From NCBI GenBank assembly GCA_016125155.1, contig WGMI01000010.1, positions 16,428-80,427 of the forward strand: a stretch of 64,000 nt of DNA, given 5' to 3'. Origin of the DNA: a bacterium. Its GTDB lineage: Bacteria; Bacteroidota; Bacteroidia; Flavobacteriales; Schleiferiaceae. The translations under genes were made by a program, and so were the position numbers. Below are positions 7,729-15,808 of the stretch, piece by piece. Below the pieces are notes generated by a model, which was given only the letters and a program-made list of their open reading frames with translations, made no database searches and was not told where the DNA came from. How positions within the stretch are numbered: position 1 is the stretch's first letter; every line of letters starts with the position of its first letter.

Positions 7729-8766
7729 TCAAACCCCTGCCCCGCTCGCGAAATCGCCTTGGCGCAACCGGTACACTTTTTCGATAAATTCCACCACCTT
7801 CATCCCTTCGAGGGCGGTGGTCCCCACGGCGGCTTCCGCGCGCAATACCTCGAGGACATTGCGGTGCACGGCGGCCCGGTTCTGCACTTGTACCCCGTCT
7901 CGACCCGCCGCTTCGCGCACCTGGGCAAACTCGCCCGGATGGACCTCGGGGAGACTGCAGAAATCGAGTTTCTCGAGGTATTGACCGCTGACGCGCAGCG
8001 CCCCTTTTGAGCCGATGAGCGAAAGCGAGCTCTCAAAATTGGATTCGGGCACAGCCGTGGTGTAGGCGAGACTCCCGAGGGCGCCTTGGGCGAGGTCAAA
8101 ATGAATCAAGCCGCTGTCTTCAAACTCGGTATTGTTCCGGTGGGCGTAGTTTGCAAATACGGGGGTACCGATCAGCTTCAGGGGACCAAACAGCCAATAC
8201 AGGGTGTCGATAAAGTGGCTGAATTGCGTAAACAGTGGCCCGCCATCTCGATCGAGGCTTCCGTGCCACCCCGCCCGGGTCCGGTCTGCTCCATAATAGC
8301 GCTCGTCTCGGTTCCAATAACAGCGCACATCGGCCATACGCAGGGTTCCGAGCCGCCCTTGCTGCACGACGCCCCGCAACCAAATCGCCATGGGGCTGTA
8401 GCGATTTTGCATCACCACAAAAACCTGTCGGCTCTGCTCGAGTGCCACCTGGAGCACCCGTTCTGCGCTCGATCGGCTCGTGGTCATGGGCTTTTCGATG
8501 ACGGCGTGCAGCCCTTGTTTAAGGGCGGCAATCGCCAATTCTGCGTGTTGTCCGTTGGGAGCTGCAATCAAGGCTACATCGGCCCCGAGGGCGCCGAGCC
8601 CGCTCAAGTCTCGAATGGAGGGGGCCGAATAGGGGAAGCAATCGAGGGCTTCAGCAGAAGGGTCGTAGAGGCCGGCCAATTCCATTTCAGGGTGCGCATC
8701 AATCAGTGCGGCATGCGCCTGACCGATGCGGCCACAACCCAAGATCACCCAGCGCAGTTTCTTCAT
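7729..8766 (-). CDS. Gfo/Idh/MocA-family oxidoreductase (WbpB/WlbA-like)
   Basis: This 345-residue protein starts MKKLRWVILGCGRIGQAHAA, an N-terminal Rossmann NAD(P) site. The family motif EKPM follows near residue 95, and the C-terminal alpha/beta domain includes GGPLFTQFSHFIDTLYWL, where a histidine is usually catalytic. Length and order fit UDP-2-acetamido-2-deoxy-glucuronate 3-dehydrogenase (WbpB/WlbA), which oxidises C3 before amination. ATG 8766 overlaps the acetyltransferase stop as ATGA. A WbpB/WbpD pair is the reason for preferring a 3-amino-uronate role. The aminotransferase WbpE expected between them is absent here, so another sugar substrate remains possible. Confidence 0.83.
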   Translation of the reverse strand: MKKLRWVILGCGRIGQAHAALIDAHPEMELAGLYDPSAEALDCFPYSAPSIRDLSGLGALGADVALIAAPNGQHAELAIAALKQGLHAVIEKPMTTSRSSAERVLQVALEQSRQVFVVMQNRYSPMAIWLRGVVQQGRLGTLRMADVRCYWNRDERYYGADRTRAGWHGSLDRDGGPLFTQFSHFIDTLYWLFGPLKLIGTPVFANYAHRNNTEFEDSGLIHFDLAQGALGSLAYTTAVPESNFESSLSLIGSKGALRVSGQYLEKLDFCSLPEVHPGEFAQVREAAGRDGVQVQNRAAVHRNVLEVLRAEAAVGTTALEGMKVVEFIEKVYRLRQGDFASGAGV

Positions 8767-9419
8767 TCTGCCGTGCGGGTGCCCACCGCAATCACCCGGT
8801 CGTCGGGCGAGCGATAATACCAATCCGATCCTTCCGGGCATTGCGCCCAACCCCCGGCATCAAACTCGAGGCGGTGCCCGGCTTTGCTCATCCAACCGAT
8901 GCGGCGGGCAGGCACGCCGACCACCAACTCAAAGGGGGCGACGTCGCGGTGCACCACGGCTCCAGCTCCCACAAAGGCATACTCGCCCAATTCGACACCG
9001 CACACCAAGGTGGCGTTGGCCCCAATGCTCACCCCGCGGTGCAGGCGGGTAGGTCGGTATTCGCCCCGGCGCACTACGCCCGAGCGAGGATTCAAGACAT
9101 TGGTAAACACACAGGAAGGCCCCAAAAAAACCTCGTCTCCCACCTCGACCCCTTCATAGAGCGATACGTTGTTTTGCACCTTGACTCCCCGGCCCAAACG
9201 GACCCCGGAAGCGACAAAGACGTTTTGACCCAAGGAGCAGTCGGGGCCAATCTCAGCCCCCGGCATAATGTGGCAAAAATGCCAAATCTTAGAGCCCGAT
9301 CCAATGTGTACACCCGGGTCGACCACGGCGGTGGGGTGTACAAAGGGCTCGGCATACCCGCCCGAAGCCGATGGGCTCTGTGGGCTCAAGCCTTGTGGCG
9401 CTTTTTCCGACCAAACCAC
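8763..9419 (-). CDS. Hexapeptide-repeat acetyltransferase (WbpD/WlbB-like)
   Basis: This 218-residue protein is mostly left-handed beta-helix hexapeptide repeats, from VHPTAVVDPGVHIGSGSKIW through GVSIGANATLVCGVELGEYA. The inserted loop NPRSGVVRRGEYRPTRL is typical of WbpD/WlbB enzymes, which N-acetylate the 3-amino group of UDP-GlcNAc3NA. Its first residues overlap the end of the kinase gene by 34 bases and start at GTG; a later start is conceivable because the helix begins only near residue 28. The C-terminal ~40 residues (HRLEFDAGGWAQCPEGSDWYY) form a zinc-ribbon-like tail without the full cysteine set. It likely completes a diacetamido-uronate precursor together with the neighbouring oxidoreductase. 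Confidence 0.85.
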   Translation of the reverse strand: MVWSEKAPQGLSPQSPSASGGYAEPFVHPTAVVDPGVHIGSGSKIWHFCHIMPGAEIGPDCSLGQNVFVASGVRLGRGVKVQNNVSLYEGVEVGDEVFLGPSCVFTNVLNPRSGVVRRGEYRPTRLHRGVSIGANATLVCGVELGEYAFVGAGAVVHRDVAPFELVVGVPARRIGWMSKAGHRLEFDAGGWAQCPEGSDWYYRSPDDRVIAVGTRTAE

Positions 9420-11848
9420 TTGCGGCGATCGGCTCCGTCTTCGTCTTCGTAATAGCCGTATCCATAGCCATACCCGTACCCATAGCCGTAGCCGTAGCTG
9501 CCTTTGGTATTGTAGTCGTTGATGACGATTGATATGTTCTTGACCGCTCCTTTGCGCGATTGCTCGTGAATGTGCTGGAGCAATTCTTTGTTGGTGTAGT
9601 TCTGGCGCACCACATACAAACTGAGGTCGGCGAACTTGATCATGTCAAAAGGATCGCTTACCAGCCCTACCGGGGGGGTGTCGAGAACGATGTAAGCATA
9701 GCGCTTGCGCAAGTCTTCGATCATTTTGCTGAAGTTCTCGCCCATGATCAACTCACTCGGGTTCGGGGGAATCGGCCCCCCTGAAATGACATCGAGGTGG
9801 GGGTGTTCGGTGCGCTGAATGGCTTCGTCCAAGGTGCATTGACCTGAGAGCAAACTCGAAACGCCCACGCTGTTGTTCAGTCCAAAGTCATTGTAAATCT
9901 TGGGCTTGCGCATATCCATCCCAACGATGAGCGACTTTTTGCCCGTGATGGCCAAAACCAAGGCCAAGTTGGTCGAGCAAAAGGTCTTGCCCTCTCCACC
10001 CACACTCGAGGTCACCAAAAACACCGTTCCGCTGTCGTCTTTTTCGCGAATCAGGAATTTGAGGTTCGAGCGAATGGCGCGGAACGATTCGGCAATCGAC
10101 GATTTGGGGTGGCGCGTCACCACCAGCGTGGTGTCTCGGTCGTTGTGGCCCACAATACCCAGAATCGGGATGTTGGTGATCTTCTGAATGTCTTGACGCG
10201 ACATGATCTTGTCGTTGGTCAGGTCTCGGGCCACAAAAAACACCGTAGGCAGCAACAGCGCCAAGACGAGTGCACCTGCAAAATTCAATCCCTTGCGGGG
10301 CGAGAGCGGATCCTTCGCCGTAAGCGCAGAATCCACCACCTGGTTGTCGGGCAAATTCGAGGCCTTGGCGATTCCCGTCTCGGCCCTTTTTTGCATCATG
10401 AAGACAAATAAATTCTCGTTGAGTTGATACTGCCGCTCGATGTTCAGGTAGTTGCGCTCAACCTCGGGCAATCGCTTTAGCTCGTTTTCCAGACCGCGGA
10501 TTCGGACATCGAGGTCGCGCATTTTGAGTTTGCTCTGGGCAAAGGCGCCCTGTAAATTCTCTTTCAGCAAACCCGAAACGCTGCGCATTTGCTCCTCGAT
10601 GCGCTTGAGTTCGGGGTTGCCCGGGCGCAGTTCGAGCCGCATGGTGCTGTAGCGGGTCGAGATTTCGTTCAATTGACCGATGAGGCTGACGGTCGACGGG
10701 TCGGTGATTCCCACTGTATACGGGGCCACGACACCGGTCAGGGCATCGCCTTTGTCGAGGTAGTTCACTAAATACTCGATGTATTCGAGCCGCATTTTCT
10801 CTTCGCTCCGCTGGCCTTCGAGCAACGTAAATTGCTCGAAGAGCGAACGGCCCTCTTCCGAGAGATCCACCACCTGTTCTTCGGTGCGGAAGGCCTGCCG
10901 CAACCCTTCCACCAGCCGCAGAGAATCCTGGAGCTTGACCAATTCGCCCTCGATAAAGTTCAAGGTGTTTTCGGCCATCACATTTTTCTGTTCCAAGCCA
11001 AATTGGATGTATTGCTCGATGAAGGTGTTCAGAAAGTCCCGATCCTTGGCGGGCACGCTGCCCACAATTGACAAAACCGCTCCCGACGACCCTTCGGCCG
11101 CGGCTTCGATGGTCAAACGCTTGCTGTATTCTTCGAGCAAATTGGCGTTTGAACGAAAGCGGAACTGCATGGGTTCGTCTTTGACCTTCACGTGTTCGGT
11201 CCGCACCACGCGAAAACGGCAACCCGCTGTTTCAATCCACTCCCCGTAGCGGAATGTGCCCCGCACCTTCTCGAACGATGCCCGGCTCTCTGCGCTCATC
11301 TCGACCCCGTCGCGTTTTTCAAAAGAATAAAAGCGTTCGGGTTTTTCGAGGGGCTTGAGGACAAATCGGTCCTTGTCTTTGGGTTGAAGCGAATACAGCA
11401 GGCCGACGGCTTGAGGATGCGCTGGATCGTACTCGACCCGAATGGGGCTGTTGGGATAGACCTCGTTGGCCAAAAACTTGCCTTCGCTGTAGTAGGCCAC
11501 TTCAAAGTGCAACTGGTCGAGGGCGCGCTGCAGCATCTGATGCGACTTCATGACCAAAAGCTCGTTCTCAAAATCGAGGCGGGGATTGTAGTAGCCAATG
11601 GCGCTCATCACAGACTCCAAGCCCGCATTGACGCCGCTGTTGTCGGTATTGATGAGCAACAAAGCCTTGGTTTTGTACTTGGGCGTGGTATACCGGTTGA
11701 TGAGGTAGGCCCCCAAAATGCAAAGGATAGCGCTGATCAAATAAACGGGCCATTGACCGACAATTCTCGACCAAAGCTGTTTGAGATCGAGGCCTTCGTC
11801 TTCTTTGTTTTGGCCGCGTTCGACCGGGGTAATTCCTTCTGGGCTCAT
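9386..11848 (-). CDS. Polysaccharide co-polymerase / tyrosine autokinase (Wzc-like)
   Basis: This 820-residue inner-membrane protein has an N-terminal Wzz chain-length domain with a membrane helix (VYLISAILCILGAYLI, residues ~35-50). A long periplasmic coiled-coil region (ELKRLPEVERNYLNIERQYQ) and a second helix (GALVLALLLPTVFFVA, ~525) follow. The C-terminal BY-kinase has Walker A SSVGGEGKT (~612), Walker A' GMDMRKPK and Walker B YIVLDTPPVG. It ends in a tyrosine-rich tail: seven Tyr-Gly pairs plus two more tyrosines, then an acidic-basic end. Autophosphorylation of such clusters controls polymer length in known Wzc proteins. I chose ATG 11848; a GTG two codons upstream is equally open. It lies 13 bases after the export lipoprotein. 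Confidence 0.93.
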   Translation of the reverse strand: MSPEGITPVERGQNKEDEGLDLKQLWSRIVGQWPVYLISAILCILGAYLINRYTTPKYKTKALLLINTDNSGVNAGLESVMSAIGYYNPRLDFENELLVMKSHQMLQRALDQLHFEVAYYSEGKFLANEVYPNSPIRVEYDPAHPQAVGLLYSLQPKDKDRFVLKPLEKPERFYSFEKRDGVEMSAESRASFEKVRGTFRYGEWIETAGCRFRVVRTEHVKVKDEPMQFRFRSNANLLEEYSKRLTIEAAAEGSSGAVLSIVGSVPAKDRDFLNTFIEQYIQFGLEQKNVMAENTLNFIEGELVKLQDSLRLVEGLRQAFRTEEQVVDLSEEGRSLFEQFTLLEGQRSEEKMRLEYIEYLVNYLDKGDALTGVVAPYTVGITDPSTVSLIGQLNEISTRYSTMRLELRPGNPELKRIEEQMRSVSGLLKENLQGAFAQSKLKMRDLDVRIRGLENELKRLPEVERNYLNIERQYQLNENLFVFMMQKRAETGIAKASNLPDNQVVDSALTAKDPLSPRKGLNFAGALVLALLLPTVFFVARDLTNDKIMSRQDIQKITNIPILGIVGHNDRDTTLVVTRHPKSSIAESFRAIRSNLKFLIREKDDSGTVFLVTSSVGGEGKTFCSTNLALVLAITGKKSLIVGMDMRKPKIYNDFGLNNSVGVSSLLSGQCTLDEAIQRTEHPHLDVISGGPIPPNPSELIMGENFSKMIEDLRKRYAYIVLDTPPVGLVSDPFDMIKFADLSLYVVRQNYTNKELLQHIHEQSRKGAVKNISIVINDYNTKGSYGYGYGYGYGYGYGYYEDEDGADRRKWFGRKKRHKA
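9449..9496 (-). repeat. Hexanucleotide repeat encoding the (Tyr-Gly)7-Tyr-Tyr tail of the kinase
   Basis: Sixteen codons alternate TAY and GGN to give seven Tyr-Gly pairs followed by Tyr-Tyr. The unit is a degenerate 6-base TAYGGN; third positions vary (TAC/TAT, GGC/GGG/GGA), so it is not a perfect microsatellite, but slippage could still change tail length. The tract lies about 20 codons before the kinase stop. Confidence 0.9.
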
Positions 11849-11861
11849 TCCCACAACGGGG

Positions 11862-12665
11862 TTAATCGATTCGCGACAAGGTGTAGATCAGGGTCGCCGT
11901 ACTGGCGAGTACGGTGATGACAGAAGCAAATGTGGCAAAACCGGTGGTGCCGATGCCCCAAGATTTGGCGCGGAGCGGATAGACATTGATGACGTCGTTG
12001 GGCTGAATAAACCACTCAGGGCTTTGAACGGCCTTGTGGTCGGTGAGGTCGATGGTAAAGAATTGCACTCCCCCGTTGGTCTGGCGGACAATTTGCACCT
12101 CCTGCCGATTGCCCACCATGGTGATGTCGCCCGCCATGGCGAGGGCATCGATGATGGTCGCTTGGTTTTGATAGATGACGTATTTGCCGGGACGGGCCAC
12201 CTCGCCGATGGCCGTAAACCTAAGCCCCGCCAATTGAACCGTTACATTGACCGCATCTTTGGAAAAATAACCATCCATCAAGGTTTGAATTTCAGCCTTG
12301 AGCTCAGACACCGTTTTTCCGACCACATTCACCGGACCGATGACGGGCAGATCGATGTTGCCTTCCATATCGACCGAATATCCCTGGAGGTAGAAAATAA
12401 CGTCGCCTGCATTGAGGTTGCCGTAGTTTTCTTCTTTGTTGAACAAGGTCTGGGTCTCTGGATTCAAGGTAGTCACCTTGACATTCACGATGTCGTTTTG
12501 TTGAAGCCGATAGTCGGCGCGTTGGGTAGGAACCGACAAACTGTCGGAATCCGAGTCGTCTCTGTCGAGATAGGTCAGCTTGCTGAGCGGGATGCAAGCG
12601 CTTGCCGCAGCCAGCACAAAAACGATCGAGGCGGCAAGCGCGGGCCGAAACGCAAATGAACTCAT
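11862..12665 (-). CDS. Polysaccharide export outer-membrane lipoprotein (Wza-like)
   Basis: This 267-residue protein has a signal peptide and a lipobox ending SAC (Cys about residue 24), so it should be lipidated. YRLQQNDIVNVKV opens the Poly_export domain, and an SLBB domain follows (RFTAIGEVARPGKYVI). The C-terminal segment GFATFASVITVLASTATLIY is hydrophobic and could be the outer-membrane-spanning helix known from Wza. It forms the export channel with the Wzc-like kinase, whose gene follows 13 bases downstream. ATG 12665 puts the signal peptide in register; a TTG 21 bases upstream is less likely. It is the first gene of the exopolysaccharide operon, with a promoter element about 55 bases upstream. 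Confidence 0.92.
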   Translation of the reverse strand: MSSFAFRPALAASIVFVLAAASACIPLSKLTYLDRDDSDSDSLSVPTQRADYRLQQNDIVNVKVTTLNPETQTLFNKEENYGNLNAGDVIFYLQGYSVDMEGNIDLPVIGPVNVVGKTVSELKAEIQTLMDGYFSKDAVNVTVQLAGLRFTAIGEVARPGKYVIYQNQATIIDALAMAGDITMVGNRQEVQIVRQTNGGVQFFTIDLTDHKAVQSPEWFIQPNDVINVYPLRAKSWGIGTTGFATFASVITVLASTATLIYTLSRID

Positions 12666-12720
12666 CGGACAGAAGGTGGTTGACAATGCCTGTATCCCGA
12701 TTCCTGTGTGGAATTGGGGG

Positions 12721-12728
12721 CAAATATA
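12721..12728 (-). promoter_or_regulatory. -7 promoter element for the exopolysaccharide operon
   Basis: Minus-strand TATATTTG is an exact TAnnTTTG match about 55 bases before the wza-like ATG. The expected TTTG at 19-base spacing is absent (GGCG), so this may be a weak or activator-dependent promoter. It lies in the only sizeable gap upstream of the operon. Confidence 0.5.
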
Positions 12729-12789
12729 ACGTGTCGGTTCTTGGGAGCGCCGACCGAAAGAAAGGGGGTTACCCGATCTGTCGCACCCT

Positions 12790-13968
12790 TTATTTGAAGG
12801 CCGAAATTCCGGTTACATCCATACCGGTTATGAGCAAATGGATGTCGTGCGTGCCTTCATAGGTAATGACCGACTCGAGGTTCATCATATGGCGCATGAT
12901 GCTGAAATCGCCGGTAATCCCCATACCGCCCAGCATTTGACGCGCGTCCCTGGCAATCTGGCTCGCCATGGCCACGTTGTTGCGCTTGGCCATCGAAATC
13001 TGCGCGCTGCTCGCCCTTCCTTCGTTTTTCAACTGCCCCAAACGGTAGGTCAAAGCCTGGGCCTTGGTGATTTCGGTAATCATTTCGGCCAGTTTCTTTT
13101 GTTGGAGTTGGAACCCGGCGATGGGTCGGCCAAACTGTTGCCGTTGAAGACTGTAGCGCAAAGCTGTATCGTAGCAATCCATGGCCGCTCCAAGGGCTCC
13201 CCACGCGATTCCATAGCGGGCCGAGTCCAAACAGCCCAGGGGTGCGCCCAATCCACTCTTGTTGGGCAGTAGATTCTCTTTGGGAACCTTGACATTCTCG
13301 AACACCAATTCGCCGGTGGCACTGGCGCGCAAACTCCATTTGTTGTGGGTCTCCGGGGTGGTGAATCCTTCCATGCCCCTTTCGACAATCAGTCCGTGGA
13401 TGCGGCCCTCTTCGTTTTTGGCCCAAACCACCGCGACATCCGCATAGGGCGCGTTCGAAATCCACAACTTGGCTCCATTCAAAAGATAGTGGTCGCCCAT
13501 GTCCTTGAAATGGGTCACCATGCCACCGGGATTCGAACCGTGGTCGGGCTCGGTCAATCCAAAACAACCGAGAAACTCCCCGCTCGCCAGTTTGGGCAGG
13601 TATTTCTTGCGCTGATCTTCGCTTCCGTAGGCGTAAATAGGATACATCACCAGCGAGCTCTGCACCGAACACGTGCTCCGTACCCCACTGTCGCCGCGTT
13701 CGATTTCTTGCATCATGAGCCCGTAGCTGATCTGATCGAGTCCCGCCCCTCCGTACTCGGTCGGGATGTAGGGGCCAAAGGCACCGATTTCGGCCAAACC
13801 CTGAATGAGCTGGGTCGGAAACTCCGCCTTTTGGGCATAGTCTTCGATGATCGGACTTACGGCGCGCTTGACCCATTCCCGAGTGGCCTCACGGACCAGT
13901 TTGTGCTCTTCGCTGAGCCATTCGTCGAGGAAGTAATAGTCGGGCGATTGGAACACGTCTTGGGCCAT
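12790..13968 (-). CDS. gcdH: Acyl-CoA dehydrogenase, glutaryl-CoA dehydrogenase type
   Basis: This 392-residue flavoprotein contains the FAD/acyl-CoA segment FGLTEPDHGSNPGGM and the catalytic base region YEGTHDIHLL near the C-terminus, where the glutamate sits. STCSVQSSLVMYPIYAYGSE matches the signature that marks glutaryl-CoA dehydrogenases within the family. The enzyme would oxidise and decarboxylate glutaryl-CoA to crotonyl-CoA in lysine/tryptophan catabolism, passing electrons to ETF. I chose ATG 13968; a TTG 48 bases upstream is in frame but lies close to the promoter. A TAACTTTG element precedes it. It appears monocistronic, with no lysine-degradation partners beside it. Confidence 0.9.
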   Translation of the reverse strand: MAQDVFQSPDYYFLDEWLSEEHKLVREATREWVKRAVSPIIEDYAQKAEFPTQLIQGLAEIGAFGPYIPTEYGGAGLDQISYGLMMQEIERGDSGVRSTCSVQSSLVMYPIYAYGSEDQRKKYLPKLASGEFLGCFGLTEPDHGSNPGGMVTHFKDMGDHYLLNGAKLWISNAPYADVAVVWAKNEEGRIHGLIVERGMEGFTTPETHNKWSLRASATGELVFENVKVPKENLLPNKSGLGAPLGCLDSARYGIAWGALGAAMDCYDTALRYSLQRQQFGRPIAGFQLQQKKLAEMITEITKAQALTYRLGQLKNEGRASSAQISMAKRNNVAMASQIARDARQMLGGMGITGDFSIMRHMMNLESVITYEGTHDIHLLITGMDVTGISAFK

Positions 13969-14023
13969 GAGATTCGCGATGGGTTTGGTGGAAGATCGGC
14001 TGTAGGTGATCAACAAAATCGGG

Positions 14024-14031
14024 CAAAGTTA
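14024..14031 (-). promoter_or_regulatory. Promoter element for glutaryl-CoA dehydrogenase
   Basis: Minus-strand TAACTTTG is an exact -7 match about 55 bases before the ATG at 13968. A near-consensus TTTC lies 18 bases upstream of it, making this a reasonable two-part promoter. Confidence 0.55.
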
Positions 14032-14198
14032 GTTTGCGCGGGGTTCAGTGAAATGGGAGGATGGCCTGGAACACCTCGCGTAAAAAACTACTTCCGGCAT
14101 TTGTTCCAAGTCGAAGTGCCTCTTTGGTTTATGACATTTAACAGGATGTACCCGAGCGACGGAGATTAACTTCGTGGACTCTTGTTAAGCGAGCGGTT

Positions 14199-15032
14199 AT
14201 GACCCATCCTGCCTCCATTCTCGTTCCCACCGATTTTTCAGCAGCTTCGTCGAAAGCTGCTTTTTTGGGTGCCGATATGGCCTTGAGTTCGGGTGCAATG
14301 CTGCGCTTATTTCACGTCGTCAACGCCGATTCCGCGCGGTACTTGCGCGCAGCGGGAACACGGGAATCCACTCCCGAGGAGGCTTTGGCTGCGCTCGGAG
14401 CCCGGCTGGAACAACAACACCAAGGACTCCAGATTGACCTTCGAACGGGAGCGGGCTCAGTTGCAGAGCAGTTGATTGCCGAAACCCGAGACCCCGCTTG
14501 CTCCATGATGGTGATGACCACCCATGGCACCCGAGGACTGAGGCAGAACCTCTTCGGAGCCGATGCGCTGCGCATCGCTCAGGGATCAGCGATTCCGGTG
14601 CTTACCGTCCCGGACCAAAGCGACGAATCTTACCGAGGCAAAACCCTGATCTTGCCGTACAGCGCCCACGAGGCCTACGCAGCCTTGGTTCGCACCGCAG
14701 CACGGATCGCGCAATGGCTGGATGCACAGGTGGTCGTGTTCGGCATAAAAAAAAGCGGTGAGGTGCTGTCCGAGCAAACCCGTCGCAACGTAGTCGAGGC
14801 CATGGACTACCTCGGTTCCCGACAGATTCAGGCTCGGGAAGTGCTGCGGGAAGCATCGCACTTTAGCGTGGGTTTTGCCGGAGAACTGCTGCACTTTGCC
14901 CGAGAAGTGGACGCCCGGTGGATTGGGTTGATGGCTGAAGCGGCCGACGAACACGCCTATTTTGCCAAAACGGATCGGGAGCGGTTGTTGAACAACGAGC
15001 AGGGCATCGGGCTGTTCTTTTCTTCAGGATAA
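14199..15032 (+). CDS. Universal stress protein, two tandem UspA domains
   Basis: This 277-residue protein starts MTHPASILVPTDFSAASSKA, the typical first strand and loop of a Usp domain. Domain 1 ends with THGTRGLRQNLFG and QGSAIPVLTVP, which fits the G-2x-G-9x-G-S/T nucleotide-binding motif, so it may bind ATP. Domain 2 (about residues 145-277) keeps the fold but has a degenerate version of that motif. Two-domain Usp proteins of this size are common in Bacteroidota. No membrane segment or signal is seen, so it is cytoplasmic. It stands alone between the dehydrogenase and DUF4271 genes. A TAACTTCG sequence about 26 bases upstream is a possible variant -7 element. Its specific stress role is unknown. 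Confidence 0.88.
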   Translation: MTHPASILVPTDFSAASSKAAFLGADMALSSGAMLRLFHVVNADSARYLRAAGTRESTPEEALAALGARLEQQHQGLQIDLRTGAGSVAEQLIAETRDPACSMMVMTTHGTRGLRQNLFGADALRIAQGSAIPVLTVPDQSDESYRGKTLILPYSAHEAYAALVRTAARIAQWLDAQVVVFGIKKSGEVLSEQTRRNVVEAMDYLGSRQIQAREVLREASHFSVGFAGELLHFAREVDARWIGLMAEAADEHAYFAKTDRERLLNNEQGIGLFFSSG

Positions 15033-15097
15033 CCCCGTTGCCAAGCTGCTCCCCCTGAGAAGCCTCAGAGGTTGAAAGCGCGCTGCGCATCCACGAC

Positions 15098-15105
15098 TAA
15101 CTTTG
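15098..15105 (+). promoter_or_regulatory. -7 promoter element for the DUF4271-hemD-rnpA unit
   Basis: TAACTTTG lies 13 bases before the ATG at 15119, which would give a very short leader. No clear TTTG sits at the normal spacing; TTGA is three bases too far. The match is identical to the element before glutaryl-CoA dehydrogenase. Confidence 0.45.
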
Positions 15106-15118
15106 ACGCGTGGATCGA

Positions 15119-15790
15119 ATGCCGCATCATTCGGATTGGAGCTTCCTCGTATTGGTGCTGACCTACGGGGCCTATCTGGGCATGAGGCTGGGCTATCCCA
15201 AAAAATTCGCCGCATTCCGAGCGTCGATTTCAAGCGCAGGCCACCTGATGGGTCCGGGGCGACGTGAAGAGGTGCTTACCGATCGATTCAATTTGCTCCG
15301 CAACCTGACCTATTTCGGCTTGGTGCCTTTGAGCTTACTCCTGGCCCTGAGGGCTTCCGAAGGCGAACGCATTCTCGCTTCCGATTGGAAATGGTATTTG
15401 ATCTTGTTGATTCTGGTCGGGAGTGTCATCAGTCTGCAGCGGGTGTTCAGCCTGCTTTTTGCGTGGGTATTGGACAGGGCGGAACAATTTGTCGAACACT
15501 TCTCGGTGCGCGATCACATCGGGCAGTGGGTTCTGGTTCCGCTTCTCCCCCTCAGCGTATTGGGGGTGTTTTACGACCCCTTGAGTCCCGCCATCGCGCT
15601 CGTTTCGATTGCAGGTATTGGGGCGTTTCACGTATGGGGGCTGCTTCGGTCGCTTTCGGTTCTCGACATTCGCACCCCTGTCGGCCTCGGTTGGGTTTTG
15701 TTGTACCTTTGCGCCTCGGAAATCCTGCCTTGGTGGATGGTGGTAGAAGCCATCCAAAGCCACTGGGGATTGGCCCGCTTCGATCTCTGA
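15119..15790 (+). CDS. DUF4271 integral membrane protein
   Basis: This 223-residue protein has about six hydrophobic segments, including FLVLVLTYGAYLGM, LTYFGLVPLSLLLAL, WYLILLILVGSVISL and VGLGWVLLYLCASEILPW. The positive loop RRSEEVL-like region and the terminal LCASEILPWW element fit the DUF4271 family that commonly precedes hemD in Bacteroidota. Its function is not known. I chose ATG 15119 over an in-frame GTG nine bases upstream. The hemD start lies 18 bases after its stop, so the two are probably cotranscribed. Conserved linkage to hemD hints at an envelope or haem-related role, but nothing in the sequence shows one. Confidence 0.82.
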   Translation: MPHHSDWSFLVLVLTYGAYLGMRLGYPKKFAAFRASISSAGHLMGPGRREEVLTDRFNLLRNLTYFGLVPLSLLLALRASEGERILASDWKWYLILLILVGSVISLQRVFSLLFAWVLDRAEQFVEHFSVRDHIGQWVLVPLLPLSVLGVFYDPLSPAIALVSIAGIGAFHVWGLLRSLSVLDIRTPVGLGWVLLYLCASEILPWWMVVEAIQSHWGLARFDL

Positions 15791-15808
15791 ACGCCCCCCA
15801 TTACAGAC

